DNA of 64,000 nt from Candidatus Scalindua sp. (GTDB lineage: Bacteria > Planctomycetota > Brocadiia > Brocadiales > Scalinduaceae). Below are positions 44,987-52,988 of this stretch, piece by piece; within the stretch, counting starts at the first letter, position 1, and each line of letters starts with the position of its first letter. The stretch is from assembly GCA_021777035.1 (NCBI GenBank), contig JAIQZR010000164.1:25098-89097 (forward strand), read 5' to 3'. The notes beneath the pieces are model-generated. The model was not told the DNA's origin and made no database searches. It saw nothing but the letters and a program-made list of their open reading frames with translations. A program made the translations under genes and the position numbers.

Positions 44987-45664
44987 TCATATCTTTCTTC
45001 CGCTCCAGATATAGATAACCTTGCCCAGGATTATTATTTCAGGCTGATTGCTTTGCTCTATCATCTCTTTGCCGTATGCAGGGTTGTCGCTGATGAGTTC
45101 TATCGTGTTTTCTGAGAGCTTCCTGATCCTTTTGATGAGGATTGTGTCTCCTCTTCGTAAAATATATATCCCCTCGGTTATAATTTTGTCAATACTCTTG
45201 TCTGCAATTAAAAGAGCATCATGATTAATTGTGGGTTCCATGGAATCTGATTCTGCGCTGAGAATAAACAGATTGTCGGGATCCGACTTCAGTTCTCTTT
45301 CGAGCCAATCCCTGCGAAACATAAGATCCGCACCGATTTTCTCGTCATTAATAAATGACTCATGTCCGGAAGATGCCTTTATGTTGAAAAGTGGGATCTT
45401 GCAATAGGTAATATTGTCTGTGCTCTCTCTCTCCTGCTCTCTTGTTAAGTGGTTTTCCGGTGATATTAGAATCTTATGAGGAAGCTCTTCAACGGAAAAG
45501 CCAAATGCAGATTGAAATCCTTTTTTGAATTTTATTGATATATTGCGCTTGCCACTGAGGATTTCAGATACATAACTGTTTGACAGCGAAATTAGTTTCG
45601 CAAATTCACTCCTCTTTAAGTGCCTTGATACTATAAACTTGTCTAGGTGTTTTAGGATATTCAT
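44987..45664 (-). CDS. XRE/S24 LexA-like repressor
   Basis: A 225-residue transcription factor. The N-terminal helix-turn-helix covers about 1-55 (FAKLISLSNSYVSEILSGKRNI, with SNSYVSEI as recognition helix). The C-terminal peptidase S24 domain has AESDSMEPTINHD with the catalytic Ser, and GDTILIKRIRKL with the catalytic Lys. A cleavable linker such as Ala-Gly is not obvious, the closest being ASSG in FNIKASSGHESF. Such regulators repress until RecA-triggered self-cleavage. The promoter region ahead contains a CGAATTT-N10-AAATTCG dyad 10 bp beyond its start, good for autorepression and for control of a divergent promoter. Confidence 0.9.
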   Translation of the reverse strand: MNILKHLDKFIVSRHLKRSEFAKLISLSNSYVSEILSGKRNISIKFKKGFQSAFGFSVEELPHKILISPENHLTREQERESTDNITYCKIPLFNIKASSGHESFINDEKIGADLMFRRDWLERELKSDPDNLFILSAESDSMEPTINHDALLIADKSIDKIITEGIYILRRGDTILIKRIRKLSENTIELISDNPAYGKEMIEQSNQPEIIILGKVIYIWSGRKI

Positions 45665-45673
45665 AATATATGG

Positions 45674-45714
45674 CGAATTTACTGCTTGACAAATTCGTAA
45701 AAAATCGCTAATCT
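45674..45714 (+). promoter_or_regulatory. Operator dyad and divergent promoter
   Basis: CGAATTT (45674-45680) and AAATTCG (45691-45697) form a perfect inverted repeat with a ten-base spacer. TTGACA (45686-45691) and TAATCT (45709-45714), 17 bp apart, make a plus-strand promoter overlapping the dyad. Confidence 0.55.
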
Positions 45715-45799
45715 TCGCAAAGAGTTTTGGTGGATTGATACCAGGCAGTTCATTGCTGGCTTACTCAAGCAAATTATAGGTTTTATTTTCCTGAATTCA

Positions 45800-45952
45800 A
45801 TGTCTAAGTTCAAAGTTTATTCCATGTATGGTAGAAAAAAATTAAATTATATGACGAAATTTTGCGAAATAAAAAAGCAGGAAAGAGATTCCTCGCTCAA
45901 AGACGTTACGTTTGCGAAGGGAAAAAATCCTAAAGATAAAAAACACCTTTGA
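45800..45952 (+). CDS. Possible 50-aa basic protein downstream of the operator
   Basis: An open frame from ATG 45800 to TGA 45950-45952, lysine-rich, with MSKFKVYSMYGRKKLNYMTK at its start and ending KGKNPKDKKHL. It follows the promoter at 45686 and lies divergent from the S24 repressor, so it could be the repressed gene. There is no clear ribosome binding site and no family is recognised. Confidence 0.3.
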   Translation: MSKFKVYSMYGRKKLNYMTKFCEIKKQERDSSLKDVTFAKGKNPKDKKHL

Positions 45953-46056
45953 ATCTGGCGTCTTGGCGTGATGGAAAATGAGGTTGTGTGTGAGGTATCT
46001 GGTAGTTGCATGAAAAGGATTATATATTTTATCAAGAAAAAAAGGAGGGTACGGGT

Positions 46057-46281
46057 ATGAGGGGCGATGTGAATAATGATTATGATATTGGCAGGTTTGT
46101 TTTGGAAGGTATGATGACCATTTTTATCGTACTGATATTCCTGTTTATTGTGCAGAACTGGGTACTGACAAATACAGGAGAGACATCGTTTGCACCAACC
46201 TGTGGTCTGTCTGACATGGGAACAGAAATTGATCCGCTTGTACCCTATGAAATCAACAAAATTATGATGGCTATAAATTAA
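46057..46281 (+). CDS. Small single-pass membrane protein, 74 aa
   Basis: From ATG 46057, which has AAGGAGGG at good distance upstream; the earlier start at 46006 would run through that ribosome site. MRGDVNNDYDIGRFVLEG is followed by one hydrophobic helix (about 19-41, MMTIFIVLIFLFIVQNWVL) and a polar tail of about 30 residues with one Cys and PYEINKIMMAIN. No family recognised. It may be transcribed from the promoter at 45686 or its own. Located between the repressor and a Fur-type regulator. Confidence 0.6.
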   Translation: MRGDVNNDYDIGRFVLEGMMTIFIVLIFLFIVQNWVLTNTGETSFAPTCGLSDMGTEIDPLVPYEINKIMMAIN

Positions 46282-46414
46282 TAATACAGTAATCCGGAAA
46301 ATAAAGTTTAGATTTAAACAAATTAAGGTTTGACAATTTGTAATGGTTATTGTTTAATAATTCATATTGAGTATGTTCGGGAAGTAGTTTTTGCATTTTA
46401 AACCGGTGACAATT

Positions 46415-46837
46415 ATGAATACATCTGAAAATCTGATAGATAAATTCAGGAACAAAAGCTTCAAAATAACTCCACAGCGTTTGGGAATATTTAAGATTCT
46501 TGAGGGTAATCAGGATCATCCTTCTGCTGAGGATATTTTTGCTAAAATAAAGAAAACTTATCCTACTATCTCTTTTACTACTGTTTATAAGACGCTGGAT
46601 ATTCTGGAAAAAATGGGTGAGATTTTGAAAATTACCATAGATGACGAAAGAAAGCATTACGATCCGAATACGTCTACACACCATCACATTATCTGCTCAG
46701 GATGCAACAAAATCTCTGATGTCGATGGAGATAGTGTAAACCCTGAACTGCCAAGTGAAATATTGAAGGAGTTTACACCTACCAGGTTCCACGTCTCTTT
46801 CTTCGGTACTTGCAAAGATTGTATAAGCAGGCAATAG
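46415..46837 (+). CDS. Fur-family metal-dependent regulator (PerR/Fur-like)
   Basis: A 140-residue repressor. The winged helix begins NKSFKITPQRLGIFKILEGNQDHPSAEDIF and has TISFTTVYKTLDILEKMGEI (recognition helix). The dimer and metal domain has HYDPNTSTHHHIICSGCNKISDVDG with the His cluster and first CxxC, and ends CKDCISRQ with the second CxxC (structural zinc). It has the general features of PerR, but peroxide sensing residues cannot be assigned by eye. ATG 46415 is preferred to TTG 46391. The AT-rich region at 46325-46370 holds TTGACA and ATTGTTTAATAA words that might be its own operator. Confidence 0.9.
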   Translation: MNTSENLIDKFRNKSFKITPQRLGIFKILEGNQDHPSAEDIFAKIKKTYPTISFTTVYKTLDILEKMGEILKITIDDERKHYDPNTSTHHHIICSGCNKISDVDGDSVNPELPSEILKEFTPTRFHVSFFGTCKDCISRQ

Positions 46838-46911
46838 TGTGATCGGTTTTCCATCGTTGTTTGTTATAACATACACTTAATTAGACTTTAAATAGAAATA
46901 AGAGGTTATTA

Positions 46912-47430
46912 ATGAATATGATCAAGAGGATGTTTACTATTTCGTTGTTAAGTCTGCTCGTAATGTTCTTTCTTTCGTTTAGTGCATCAGTGGAGAAAGT
47001 ACTTGCTGAGGTTACGACTGGTATAGATATAGGGGAAAAGGCGAGCCGCTTTAAGCTATTGACTGTTGACGGTAAGGAGATTGAGTTAGAATCTTTTGCT
47101 AAAGGCAAGATTACATTATTGGTGTTTGGGGCCACGTGGTGCCCGGCGTGCAGGCATGAAATCCCTTTACTTAATGAATACTATAGCGATTTTAAAGATA
47201 AAGGTCTTAATGTATTGGGTATTGATATTCAGGAAAGTGCAAAAAAGGTGAGATCATTTATTAAAAAGAAGGGAATAAATTATCCGATGGTTCTCGATTC
47301 TAACGCTGACGTAGCCAGGCTCTATAAAGTTATCGGCATACCATTGAATATCGTCCTAGATAAGAGCGGAGTTATAATATACAAGGAGATTGAACTTCCA
47401 GATAAAGAGTTGCTGAAGAAGTTGTTGTAA
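46912..47430 (+). CDS. TlpA/ResA-like thioredoxin-fold protein
   Basis: A 172-residue exported thiol-disulfide protein. N-terminal signal segment IKRMFTISLLSLLVMFFLSF, then the AhpC/TSA-type start IDIGEKASRFKLLTVDGKEIELESF, and the redox motif GATWCPACRHEIPLL (CPAC). GIDIQESAKKVRSFIKKKGINYPMVLD and the cis-proline in IGIPLNIVLDKSG complete the fold. Probably reduces apocytochrome c haem sites or other periplasmic disulfides, fitting the CxxCH protein at 50316. ATG 46912 or 46918 both possible. It converges with the PEP mutase gene, 2 bp between stops. Confidence 0.9.
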   Translation: MNMIKRMFTISLLSLLVMFFLSFSASVEKVLAEVTTGIDIGEKASRFKLLTVDGKEIELESFAKGKITLLVFGATWCPACRHEIPLLNEYYSDFKDKGLNVLGIDIQESAKKVRSFIKKKGINYPMVLDSNADVARLYKVIGIPLNIVLDKSGVIIYKEIELPDKELLKKLL

Positions 47431-47432
47431 TC

Positions 47433-49040
47433 TCAGAATTCTACAGCTAGAGAAAAGTCATCAATATTGTTTACATCAATCCTGTGTCCCGCGATCGTTT
47501 GTATTTTCACTCTATGTCCGTGTTTGACTAATTGGTTGAGCATGTCCCGAATATCCAGCTTTTGAAACTCCGGTCTGTTTTGGTTCTCTTGAATGAAGGT
47601 TTTTACTATCTCCAGGCCTTTCGCTGTCAGCTTCATCATTCCAGGCCACTCTCCGTAGTACTCAGTGCCTGGTTCATCATAAATAATTTTTTCAAGATAG
47701 TAGTTGTCTTTTGGAAAGAGTGAGTTGTTCTCCAAAGGAGACGCATAAACAAAATCAGATTTATACTGTTTTTCAAGAGTAAACACGGTATCTACGATAA
47801 TGACAATGTCTGACGGGTCGTCCAGCATAATGCTGAGAACGTATTTTTTAAAGAGGACATCACCAAATAAAATGACAACTTCTCCCTGGGTAGTGTCAAC
47901 AGCTTTGGAGAGTGAAACCATCTCCCCTGTTGTTTCGTAGTCGTCATTTGCAATAATGTTTAGATTGGGAAGGTCAATAGTTTCCCTTTTATATCCGGCC
48001 ACCACCATAATGTTTTTGATATGATGCTCGTTAAGATGTTCTACTGCTCGTTCCAGGATGCTCTTTCCCCCAATTTTAATCATAGTTTTGGGGATGGACT
48101 CTGTGAGTTTTCCAAGCTGCTCTCCACGAGTAGATGCAAGAATAATAGCACATCGTTGGCTTCCGGTTTTCGGGCTTAAGTATTGTTCCTCAGCTATGGC
48201 AAGCTCTTTATCATCCTGAAGACGAAAAATTTCTTTGACTGGGACAATAGAATCTTCAACGTTAAGCAGGTTTTGCTCCTGCTTGATTTGCCGGGCAATT
48301 TCCTGCATTTTTTGAATAGAACCACGAAAAATTTGATTTGCCCAGACGGCCAGTGAAATGTTGTGCTTTCTAAACTCTTCGGTTGGTGTTGTGTAATACT
48401 TAGTTGGAACAATTATTACTGGTGCACGGTTTTTCCATTCATTCATAAAATCGAAGATTTCACATGCGTTGGATAATTTGCTGTGCATCAAGATTGCATC
48501 TGCACCTGCCAGACGGTATGCTTCCGCACGCTTCAAAGCTTCATTGAGCCCCCATCCGGCAATAAAAGCCTCTACTCGAGCAACTATGACAAAGTCATCG
48601 TCTTTCAGAATATCCTTACCTGCCTTTATTTTTCCACAAAACTCATCAATATTGGCCAAAGGTTGTGCCCCTTCCCGGAGAAAGCTGTTTGTTTTTGGGA
48701 AGATTTTATCTTCGATGCAGACACCGGCAACATCTCTCTGCTCCAGTTTCTTAACGAGGCGACGCATATTGTTAAAGTTGCCATATCCGGTGTCTCCATC
48801 CATGAGAATGGGGATCGTGGTGGCATCGCTCATGAATTCTAAAACGTCTAATACTTGTGTCCAGCTTGCTTCGTTATTGTCTCGAACCCCTAAAGATCCG
48901 GAAATTGAAAGTCCACTGCCCCAAATTCCCTTAAATCCGGCTTCTTCAACTATTTTGGCGGACATACCACTATGGGCTTCCATAAGAAATTCCAGTTGTG
49001 GGCCCAATATCATCTGTTTTAATTGAGTTGTTTTTTTCAT
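47433..49040 (-). CDS. Phosphoenolpyruvate mutase fused to a nucleotidyltransferase
   Basis: Residues 1-285 are PEP mutase, which rearranges PEP to phosphonopyruvate, the first step of phosphonate synthesis. [35 protein letters not shown] (catalytic loop) and [12 protein letters not shown] are seen, with the active Asp in [11 protein letters not shown]. Residues 300-535 are a sugar-phosphate/CDP-type nucleotidyltransferase: [48 protein letters not shown]. This fused form is known in phosphonate tailoring, where it activates the phosphonate for attachment to glycans. The usual partner phosphonopyruvate decarboxylase is not in the window. The P-loop-like motif reads ASTRG in place of AAGRG, a small deviation. 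Family sure, exact product inferred. Confidence 0.88.
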   Translation of the reverse strand: MKKTTQLKQMILGPQLEFLMEAHSGMSAKIVEEAGFKGIWGSGLSISGSLGVRDNNEASWTQVLDVLEFMSDATTIPILMDGDTGYGNFNNMRRLVKKLEQRDVAGVCIEDKIFPKTNSFLREGAQPLANIDEFCGKIKAGKDILKDDDFVIVARVEAFIAGWGLNEALKRAEAYRLAGADAILMHSKLSNACEIFDFMNEWKNRAPVIIVPTKYYTTPTEEFRKHNISLAVWANQIFRGSIQKMQEIARQIKQEQNLLNVEDSIVPVKEIFRLQDDKELAIAEEQYLSPKTGSQRCAIILASTRGEQLGKLTESIPKTMIKIGGKSILERAVEHLNEHHIKNIMVVAGYKRETIDLPNLNIIANDDYETTGEMVSLSKAVDTTQGEVVILFGDVLFKKYVLSIMLDDPSDIVIIVDTVFTLEKQYKSDFVYASPLENNSLFPKDNYYLEKIIYDEPGTEYYGEWPGMMKLTAKGLEIVKTFIQENQNRPEFQKLDIRDMLNQLVKHGHRVKIQTIAGHRIDVNNIDDFSLAVEF

Positions 49041-49475
49041 CTATTACTAGAATTAATCTTATTTATGAAATATTAAATTATTAAAACTGTATCTTTTTGT
49101 ACAGGCAATTTATCATAAATCTTACAAGAATGCCAAAGCCAATTACAAGCAGTTACAAATGGTTGATTGACCCTCACCAGGTCGAGTTGGGTTAGCATGA
49201 AGCGGTAAAGATTGAAAACTTTATTATCCTTCTTTATTCGTTTCGTCTAAAAACTATTCTTACCCGCATGCTCTTGCGGGCAGATTGTCTGTTCTACGCC
49301 ATATAGCTTTTTTTATTTGTATTTGTAATATTTAAATATTGAACTAAAATGGATTTATTATTCAGTTTCATAGCGAGATTTGAATAATGTCTAGATTGGT
49401 TTGAAGTTTTAACTCTTTAATAGTAAAACTACATCAACATTACAGGCACTGATAAAAATTATAAATAGAATCAAT
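49041..49475. other. Gap before the PHP phosphatase
   Basis: A 435-bp AT-rich region. One small hairpin is present (CCCGCA 49263-49268 with TGCGGG 49275-49280). No gene or other repeat was recognised. Confidence 0.4.
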
Positions 49476-50294
49476 TTGATAGACTATCACATACATACAA
49501 ATCGATGTGGCCATGCAGAAGGTGAAATGGCGGATTATGTCAGAAAGGCGTTAGATTGTGGACTTGATGAGATAGGCTTTAATGATCATCTACCACTTCA
49601 TGGCGATAGAGGCAAGGAACTGGGACTGGCAATGGCGCTTGATGAACTCCCGGGTTATGTAAATGAAATCCTTGGCCTACGTGAGTCATTTCCTGAGATT
49701 AAAATTAAGTTGGGAATAGAAGCTGACTATACTCCGGACTCCGTGTCTTATACCAGAGGGCTTTTAGCAAAGCACAATTTTGATTACGTAATGGGCTCTG
49801 TACATTATATTGGTGAGTGGGCTTTCGATCATCCGGGAGAACGCAAGAAATGGGACAGCAAGAATATAGATTTGGTTTATAAAGAGTATTTTGAATTATT
49901 GCGAAAATCTGCCAGTACTTTGCTGTTTGATATAATTGGACATTGTGATCTTGTGAAGAAGTTCGGGGATCGACCAAGCCACGTACTACTGGAGGATTTA
50001 GAAAAAACAGCGAAGGTGTTTAAAGAGTGCGGAGTTGCGGTAGAGATTAATACCTCCGGTTTGAGAAAACCGGTGAATGAGATTTATCCTTCATGCGAAA
50101 TTCTAAAGGTTTATAGGAGATACGATATACCAATTGTTTTCGGTTCTGATGCTCATACTCCTGGTGAAGTGGGTAGAGATTTCGATAAGGCAATATCGCT
50201 TGCAGCTGAGGCCGGTTATGATGGATACGTTACATTTGAGAATAGGGTCATGAAAAATCATAAACTTGATTATGGGAAATCTATTCACTGTTAG
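49476..50294 (+). CDS. PHP-domain phosphatase, HisK-like histidinol phosphatase
   Basis: A 272-residue metal-dependent phosphatase starting MIDYHIHTNRCGHAEG (first metal motif HIHT). It has DEIGFNDHLPLH, KLGIEADYTPDS, VMGSVHYIGEWAFDHPGE, FDIIGHCDLVKKFG, AVEINTSGLRKP and GSDAHTPGEVGRD, the whole series of PHP metal ligands. It fits the HisJ/HisK class that dephosphorylates L-histidinol phosphate, though related PHP enzymes act on other phosphates. TTG at 49476 is the only start that does not remove the first motif. It stands ahead of the CxxCH membrane protein by 21 bp, so they may be co-transcribed. Confidence 0.9.
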   Translation: MIDYHIHTNRCGHAEGEMADYVRKALDCGLDEIGFNDHLPLHGDRGKELGLAMALDELPGYVNEILGLRESFPEIKIKLGIEADYTPDSVSYTRGLLAKHNFDYVMGSVHYIGEWAFDHPGERKKWDSKNIDLVYKEYFELLRKSASTLLFDIIGHCDLVKKFGDRPSHVLLEDLEKTAKVFKECGVAVEINTSGLRKPVNEIYPSCEILKVYRRYDIPIVFGSDAHTPGEVGRDFDKAISLAAEAGYDGYVTFENRVMKNHKLDYGKSIHC

Positions 50295-50315
50295 AAAATG
50301 CCTTGAAAGTGTTGA

Positions 50316-51050
50316 ATGGTTAGATTGCGTGAATTCCGGCTGAATAGATTGCCTGTAAGTGGGAGGTTGTTATGTACCTTTTTCCTGGTTTGTATGGGAA
50401 TAGGGTTTGTCTTTTCTCAGTTAAACGTTTTTTTTACATACAGCAGGGCTGATGGAATAGCCGCGTTCTCACTTCAAGATATAGTTCTGACCTATTATGG
50501 CCAACCGGACGTTTTGCTTGTCGAGTCAAAACTCAATGGTACCATGAGGGAACATCTTGAAAATGAATACGAAAGAAATAGCCTGATTCATTGGGCAAAG
50601 GGAGGTGCTGAAAAAGAGAAGTCTAATGAAGTGAAGAGTATCATACTGAAGAATTGTCTGCTTTGCCACACTGCTGGTGGAGATGCGGCGTTTGCGCCGT
50701 TTGATAAGTTATCAACAGTCAGTGATATTTTTACAAGGATTAACAATGGAATGTCAACACATAGACTTATAACGCTTAGCCATATCCACATGATAAGCAT
50801 AGGTGTAGTTCTTGCCTTAAGTGGGATTATTTTTTTGTTTACTCCGATTAATGAGAAACTTAAAATGATCTTATTGATCTTCCCTTTTGGGTCTTTGTTG
50901 ATGGATGTTTTTTCATGGTGGTTAACAAAACGAATACCAGTCTTTGCAATTACCGTATTTATTGGAGGTGTTTTTATGGTAATTGGTTTTTTTATACAGT
51001 CTGTGATTTCTTTACTAACGATGTGGACGCCTTCCGAAGGATCAGACTAA
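50316..51050 (+). CDS. Membrane protein with a CxxCH haem-binding motif
   Basis: A 244-residue protein with a first membrane helix (about 17-36), a periplasmic stretch of about 110 residues and three to four further helices (about 155-235). The periplasmic part carries KNCLLCHTAGGDAAF, a CxxCH haem attachment site of c-type cytochromes. The helix after it has LSHIHMISIGVVL, with histidines that could ligate haem within the membrane. No name is recognised. Electron transfer at the membrane is plausible. It lies between the PHP gene and the NifU/IscU gene and is followed by a 100-bp gap. Confidence 0.7.
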   Translation: MVRLREFRLNRLPVSGRLLCTFFLVCMGIGFVFSQLNVFFTYSRADGIAAFSLQDIVLTYYGQPDVLLVESKLNGTMREHLENEYERNSLIHWAKGGAEKEKSNEVKSIILKNCLLCHTAGGDAAFAPFDKLSTVSDIFTRINNGMSTHRLITLSHIHMISIGVVLALSGIIFLFTPINEKLKMILLIFPFGSLLMDVFSWWLTKRIPVFAITVFIGGVFMVIGFFIQSVISLLTMWTPSEGSD

Positions 51051-51131
51051 ATGATTGATTCAATAGGTTGGGACGGACATACTCGTAATAGTTAAACCCT
51101 CCGTTTTTTTTAGTTGAAAGGAGTTTGATTT

Positions 51132-51518
51132 ATGTCTGATGATATGAATGGACCATACAGCGAAAAAGTGATGGATCATTTTATGGAACCCAGAAATATG
51201 GGTGATATAAAGGATGCAGATGCTGTAGGTACCGTGGGTAATCCCGCTTGTGGTGATGTAATGAGGTTGTACATAAAAGTTGAGGACGATAAAATAACAG
51301 AAGCGAAGTTTAAAACGTTTGGTTGTGGCGCCGCTATTGCGACAAGCAGTATGGCGACTGAGATGATTAAAGATAAGACATTAGATGAGGCCGAGAAGGT
51401 TACAAACGAAGCAGTGGCTGAGGCACTGGATGGCTTGCCTCCAAATAAGATGCACTGTTCAGTTCTGGCTCAGGAAGCTATTGAAGCGGCAATCAAGAAT
51501 TACAAAGAGAAAAAGTAG
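51132..51518 (+). CDS. Fe-S cluster assembly scaffold (NifU/IscU N-terminal type)
   Basis: A 128-residue scaffold on which Fe-S clusters are built before transfer to apo-proteins. YSEKVMDHFMEPRNMGDIKDAD is followed by the three cluster cysteines: GNPACGDVMRLYI, KTFGCGAAIATSS and KMHCSVLAQEAI, with the usual Asp two residues past the first Cys. The C-terminal NifU domain is absent, so it is the single-domain form. AAAGGAG precedes ATG 51132. No iscS or other isc gene lies beside it. Confidence 0.95.
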   Translation: MSDDMNGPYSEKVMDHFMEPRNMGDIKDADAVGTVGNPACGDVMRLYIKVEDDKITEAKFKTFGCGAAIATSSMATEMIKDKTLDEAEKVTNEAVAEALDGLPPNKMHCSVLAQEAIEAAIKNYKEKK

Positions 51519-51554
51519 CAGAATTTTATTTGTGCTTTTTACGTATGTAATAAT

Positions 51555-51867
51555 ATGAGCGATAAGATTTGTAATGTTTTATACCCTCTCAAGAAACTAA
51601 AAGAGGCATTTTTAGATTTTCTTAAGGATGAGGATGTAAAGGTTCTGTTGTTTGGTTCCAGGGCGAGAGGGGAGTTTGTAAGCACTTCTGATGTTGATGT
51701 GGGACTAATTGTAGGAGACGGTGTTGACAGGAGGAAAATTGATCTTACTACGTGAACATATAGAGGAGATGAATATCCCTTATAAGGTAGAAATTGTCGA
51801 TTTCTCTACTGTCTCTGAAGGATTTAAGAAGATGGCCCTAAAGGAGGCGGTGGTTTGGAAAGATTAG
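51555..51867 (+). pseudogene. mntA: MntA-type nucleotidyltransferase antitoxin, frameshifted
   Basis: The first 66 codons include LFGSRARGEFVSTSDVDVGL, which fits the GSX10DXD catalytic signature of minimal nucleotidyltransferases. The frame then ends at TGA 51753-51755. A +1 shift around 51739-51750 lets translation go on as LLREHIEEMNIPYKVEIVDF, then TVSEGFKKMALKEAVVWKD, ending at 51867, which is the normal second half of such an antitoxin. Its downstream HEPN partner starts inside this tail. As written, a full antitoxin cannot be made without frameshifting. MntA normally adds AMP to HepT to silence it. Confidence 0.82.
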
Positions 51868-52238
51868 AAGCAAGATACAAAGACGCTAAAAGGGCCATAG
51901 GGACACTCAGGGAAATATTACATGAATCATTTTCTGCAATAGTAAGGGACGCATCAATACAAAGATTTAAGTATACCTTTGAAGCATACTGGAAATTTAT
52001 CAAAGAGTACTTAAAGATAAGAGAAGGCATAATCTGCAATTCACCAAAGTCGTGTTTCAGGGAGATATTTACAGTGGGCATAATAGAAGAGAATGAAACT
52101 ATTAAACTCCTTGAAATGACCGATGATAGAAATATGACTAGCCATACTTATAAAGAAGAGGTGGCGCAGATTATATATGGTAAGTTGGAAGAGTATAGCA
52201 GATTAATTGAAGATACAATAGGGCGGTTTAGAATTTAG
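51855..52238 (+). CDS. hepT: HepT-type HEPN toxin
   Basis: A 127-residue helical HEPN protein: RYKDAKRAIGTLREILHESF, KYTFEAYWKFIKEYLKIREG, and the RNase signature RNMTSHTY (RX4HXY) near residue 97. In characterised MntA-HepT modules this motif is the active site and its Tyr receives AMP from MntA. Start TTG 51855 has AAGGAGG seven bases upstream. It overlaps the antitoxin's restored reading frame by 13 bp, the usual tight coupling. No damage to the toxin is seen. Confidence 0.9.
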   Translation: MERLEARYKDAKRAIGTLREILHESFSAIVRDASIQRFKYTFEAYWKFIKEYLKIREGIICNSPKSCFREIFTVGIIEENETIKLLEMTDDRNMTSHTYKEEVAQIIYGKLEEYSRLIEDTIGRFRI

Positions 52239-52244
52239 CCATAA

Positions 52245-52294
52245 ACAGGTCTCACTTTCGAGAGGATTGGAGTCCTCTCGAAAGTGAGACCTGT
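52245..52294. terminator. 22-bp perfect inverted repeat after hepT
   Basis: Arms 52245-52266 and 52273-52294 are exact complements with a six-base loop TTGGAG. Within the arms the words TCTCACTTTCGAGAGG and CCTCTCGAAAGTGAGA appear, i.e. hybrids of the GAAA hairpins seen at 40775 and 40829. No T-run follows, so it may protect or end the message or serve as repeat only. Confidence 0.8.
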
Positions 52295-52391
52295 CATGTT
52301 TACGTAACGGAATGTTGATTGTTGTAGGCTAATTTGACATTTTTAATAGACTTTAAAGATGTTGACGTTTCAGGTAGTTTCAGATAGTGTC

Positions 52392-52436
52392 ATATTAAAA
52401 GCGCCTTCACGTAGAACGAGGAGGCGCTTTTAATAT
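52392..52436. terminator. Bidirectional hairpin terminator
   Basis: ATATTAAAAGCGCCT (52392-52406) is a perfect complement of AGGCGCTTTTAATAT (52422-52436), with A/T runs on both outer sides, as in a terminator usable on either strand. Confidence 0.8.
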
Positions 52437-52585
52437 TGATTAATTTAATCACAGACGTATTTACTCTTCCCACTCTTCTGGTTTTATTCCTTCTCTTTAA
52501 AAGTAATGTGAATACTCTTATTTTAAAGTGAACTCTTATGGCTTTTAAACTTTTTTTTCTTTCAGGTCTCCTAAATGTTACGCAA

Positions 52586-52753
52586 CTAATATATTAACCA
52601 CCTGCAAACCAGATAGATTACAGTTGTACCTGCCGCTATAATTGCCAACGACCTGATGAGCTTCCAGAAAAAAGCATTCCATTGGACGAAACCTGAAGTG
52701 TTTCTTTCCTCTTCTTTAGTATCCTCTACTGTTGTATTATCTTCTTGTCTCAT
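52586..52753 (-). CDS. Small C-terminally membrane-anchored protein, 55 aa
   Basis: An open frame from ATG 52753 to TAG 52586. MRQEDNTTVEDTKEEERN is an acidic head, then WNAFFWKLIRS and one hydrophobic helix LAIIAAGTTVIYLVCRWLIY ending the protein. Head-plus-anchor design and good codon usage suggest a real gene, although no strong ribosome binding site is visible. No family recognised. It sits alone in the 750-bp gap between hepT and the GT-C gene. Confidence 0.5.
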   Translation of the reverse strand: MRQEDNTTVEDTKEEERNTSGFVQWNAFFWKLIRSLAIIAAGTTVIYLVCRWLIY

Positions 52754-52988
52754 GGCACCATTGTAATAAGTGTTCGTATATATTCAAATAATAAAAAAAC
52801 GGATTATTTATAATCACTAATCAAGGTGCGGCTCTGTTGCCTTGCAAATCGTTTGGTAGGCAACCCATTGCGGTGGGATAATATTATCTCTATAATCTGT
52901 TTATAAATTAATTATCATGCCGCAACCAATAATATGCGATATTATATATATCATTGGTTGTCAGTGCCGAATCATAGTTTACTGAATA

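Noticed and set aside
48469..49026. 185-codon plus-strand frame opposite the PEP mutase domain
   Set aside because: Shadow of the mutase; no recognisable domain.
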